Source: Gymnopilus junonius (Eukaryota > Basidiomycota > Agaricomycetes > Agaricales > Galerinaceae). From it: a stretch of 20,960 nucleotides of DNA. Shown here piece after piece: positions 19,100-20,960 of this stretch. The stretch spans positions 1-20,960 of the forward strand of contig JADNYJ010000550.1 of NCBI GenBank assembly GCA_015501075.1. The letters are read 5' to 3'. Each line of letters starts with the position of its first letter. Within the stretch, counting starts at the first letter, position 1. The translations under genes were made by a program, and so were the position numbers. Below the pieces are notes generated by a model, which was given only the letters and a program-made list of their open reading frames with translations, made no database searches and was not told the DNA's origin.

Positions 19100-19569
19100 T
19101 GTGGTGGGGCAAGATGAGTGGTTTTCCTGCTGGTCAGGTTTGTTGGGCTGGGACATGCCCAGAACAGAGACCTAATGCCTGGTGGGCTTCGGCTTCACTG
19201 GGATGAGGGTGGGATGTGGGGTTGGATGTGGGGTTCTGGAGCTTCAGCTTTATTGACAGACCCCTTTAATCCCTCTTCCTGAAATGGTCTTCCTTCAGTG
19301 GCTTACCTAGTATACATGTGTCCTGGGCTGACGGGTCGCTTACCAGCATCCCTCCATCACTTTGTTGGGCCTCCCCTTCTGGGATAGGCCATCAATGAGA
19401 ATATGGGCCCACTGTCTTGTGGTCCCAAGATGGCCTGTGGGAGCCAGTCTCGCACCTGACATAGTTAAATGGTAGTTTACTATTGGGATGTATGTACTCT
19501 ATGACTGGACTGCTACCACACACCAGTATATAAATCTTTGATTCAAAAAAAAAAAAAAAAAAAAAAAAA
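19100..19569 (+). repeat. LINE copy D 3' UTR and poly(A)
   Basis: This 3' UTR of the A/D type includes a short local duplication (GGATGTGGGGTT twice near 19213) and ends TATATAAATCTTTGATTC plus 25 A at 19545-19569. There is no conserved coding frame. Confidence 0.87.
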
Positions 19570-20862
19570 GACACCAGAGTAATATCAAAGCGAATTCCAT
19601 GATGTAACTCAAAGAATCATGATCCAGGGCAGGCTTCAGGAGCAAAAGGCTCAAGGGGCTTGCTGACAACATGGAGTATAGCATCTACATCCATAATGGT
19701 ACCCCAAACTTTAGATCATTGCGAGGCAGTCATATTAGCCACAGAGCGAGGGTGAGGGGTCACTCCTTTGGAATGAGGGCACTCAATAAAGAGTGCACTG
19801 GGTGTGTGTCTGAGAGGGCTGCCACACACAGTATACCCACTGCAGCAGCACATCTCAACACTAGGTGAATGGGAATGAGGCCAGCAAGAGTCTCAATCCC
19901 ACCCATAGGGAGGTGCAGAAAGCACCTGTGATCCACAGAGCAGCATGCCATTGCATACTGGTCAAAAGCTTGATAGTCCCTTGGCGGCATGCACCTTGGA
20001 AGTACCATAATCATAGGCCATATGTTGCGATAGGCAACACACAAGACCTGTAAAGCAGATGCTTTTGCATAGGGAAGCCCTAGAAGAGTTGCCAAGCATC
20101 CTCATCACCTTAAGTGGTGAAGGACTTGGTGGAGTAGTACGGACATGCTCATGGAAGTAGCTTCTATAAAGAAGAAACCCAGTACACCAGAACAGTTGGC
20201 TTCAGCCAATTATTCCAGGTGTAGGGGCATACCCAGATCCAGGAAGGATTAAAGTCTGAATGAGACCAGTCAAAATAGAATAGCTCATTTGTCATGCTCA
20301 AGGTGAGAGTAAACTTCCTGAAAAGTTTGAAAATAAAGCATAGGACATTTAAGGGCTATGCAGTTGTCACCAAGTGACTTTGACTGCACTATAAGAGTGC
20401 CATTGTCAATGTAGGAGAGCAGGGTTGTGTCAGAAACCAACTCATCCTGCATGAAGAGTTTCAACACTGGTGCAAGGAACATGCTGAGAGAACTAGGGAC
20501 AAAGCAGAGCCTTGCCCCACCCTGACATCAGCTTGTTGAGGGTCAGATTGGAAGCCATTCCATGAGTAAGATGTGGAGCAGCCAATGAGGTATGATAAAA
20601 AGAATTCCACCACATTATGAGAGAAGCCCTGCTTCTAAGAATGGCAATCAGTATTTCATGATTGAGAGAGGGAAGAACTGTGCAATGTCAAATGCAATTA
20701 CACTGGTCTTCAATCCATGAGCCACCCCACATGCACTAAGTGCATGAGGAGCAAGCCCGCATCCTCAGTGGAGTGCTAATGCACACCACTGAGTTGGTTG
20801 GGGTGAAAATATCATGCTTTACAGCATTGAACTGAATGCAGTTAGAGAGCATCTTTTCAACC
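19570..20862 (-). pseudogene. LINE copy F ORF2 (RT to start of RNase H), decayed
   Basis: On the minus strand it runs from VEKMLSNCIQ (about 20862) through the RT palm. The active site reads YIDNG instead of YVDDG (about 20399-20416), so a catalytic Asp is lost. It continues past LLYRSC/VLCVAYRN-type shifted frames to FELHHGIRFDITLV at 19570. Several small indels break the frame. The sequence is very close to copy D and shares the TGATCT nonsense change after MTASQ (near 19711). The 3' part (RNase H and UTR) is missing, and the element is cut where the poly(A) of copy D starts. The RT start upstream of VEKML is also missing. Confidence 0.87.
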
Positions 20863-20960
20863 ATCAATACCTTTGAGCTTCTCAATGATGGTGACACGAA
20901 GTCAGCCAAATGATCTGGTGGCAGTGAATGCCTTGGAACAGTAGGTGCTGCCAGAGCAAC
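20863..20960 (-). other. Unassigned 98 bp, possibly copia gag start
   Basis: This is not LINE sequence. On the minus strand one frame reads SKAFTATRSFG, stop, then LRVTIIEKLKGID. The IEKLKG pattern is reminiscent of the N-terminus of copia gag proteins, but the stretch is short and carries a TGA. The call is weak. Confidence 0.25.

Larger units (their letters stand above)
14684..19569 (+). mobile_element. LINE copy D, interrupted by copy E
   Basis: This 5'-truncated non-LTR element consists of 14684-16066 and 18060-19569, and ends in 25 A (19545-19569). Removing copy E and one of its 14-bp duplications rejoins the reading frame exactly (...ATLHV + ISKPLEPF...). It is CpG-poor and of the A/D/F subfamily. 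Its poly(A) directly abuts the interior of opposite-strand copy F. Confidence 0.9.

Noticed and set aside
1..20960. CRISPR array, phage or bacterial operon
   Set aside because: There are no regularly spaced short repeats and no bacterial gene layout. All recognisable proteins are eukaryotic retroelement types.

Overview
The window looks like a repeat-rich piece of a fungal genome, most likely a basidiomycete (Agaricomycetes). The grounds are a Ty3/gypsy element with the IPFVDDVPVKG-type reverse transcriptase common in mushrooms, Tad-like LINEs with a C-terminal RNase H and a CxC...H...C tail, and a copia integrase fragment. No host single-copy gene, tRNA or rRNA is visible. Almost every base belongs to a transposon or its remains. 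The host assignment is inference from family resemblance.

Layout: (1) 1-253 and 8825-9879 are two halves of one LINE copy (A, + strand), split by a complete Ty3/gypsy retrotransposon at 254-8824. The gypsy element has 742/746-bp LTRs, a primer binding site, a gag-pol frame and a polypurine tract. An intact antisense ORF lies between pol and the 3' LTR. Its gag-pol is dead: three frameshifts in gag and nine in-frame stops, all TGA and all where the family appears to have arginine. (2) 9880-10074 is a scrap of copia integrase. (3) 10075-11984 is LINE copy B (+), CpG-rich and nearly intact over the part present. (4) 11985-14168 is LINE copy C (-), CpG-depleted. (5) 14169-14683 is a 515-bp non-coding spacer with a 12-bp perfect palindrome. 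(6) 14684-16066 plus 18060-19569 is LINE copy D (+), split by LINE copy E (16067-18045, +) with a perfect 14-bp target-site duplication. (7) 19570-20862 is LINE copy F (-), followed by 98 bp of unclear sequence.

The genes do not form a host pathway. The window records successive insertions: old CpG-poor LINE copies (A, C, D, F), then younger insertions into them (gypsy into A, E into D), with B also young. The LINE copies fall into two subfamilies: A/D/F and B/C/E. D and F share a nonsense mutation that simple deamination does not explain, so defective copies were probably mobilised in trans or duplicated. The least explained items are the intact antisense ORF inside the dead gypsy element, the CGA-to-TGA-only stop pattern, the head-to-head C/D inverted repeat with a common 5' breakpoint, and two poly(A) tails that abut the interior of an opposite-strand LINE copy.
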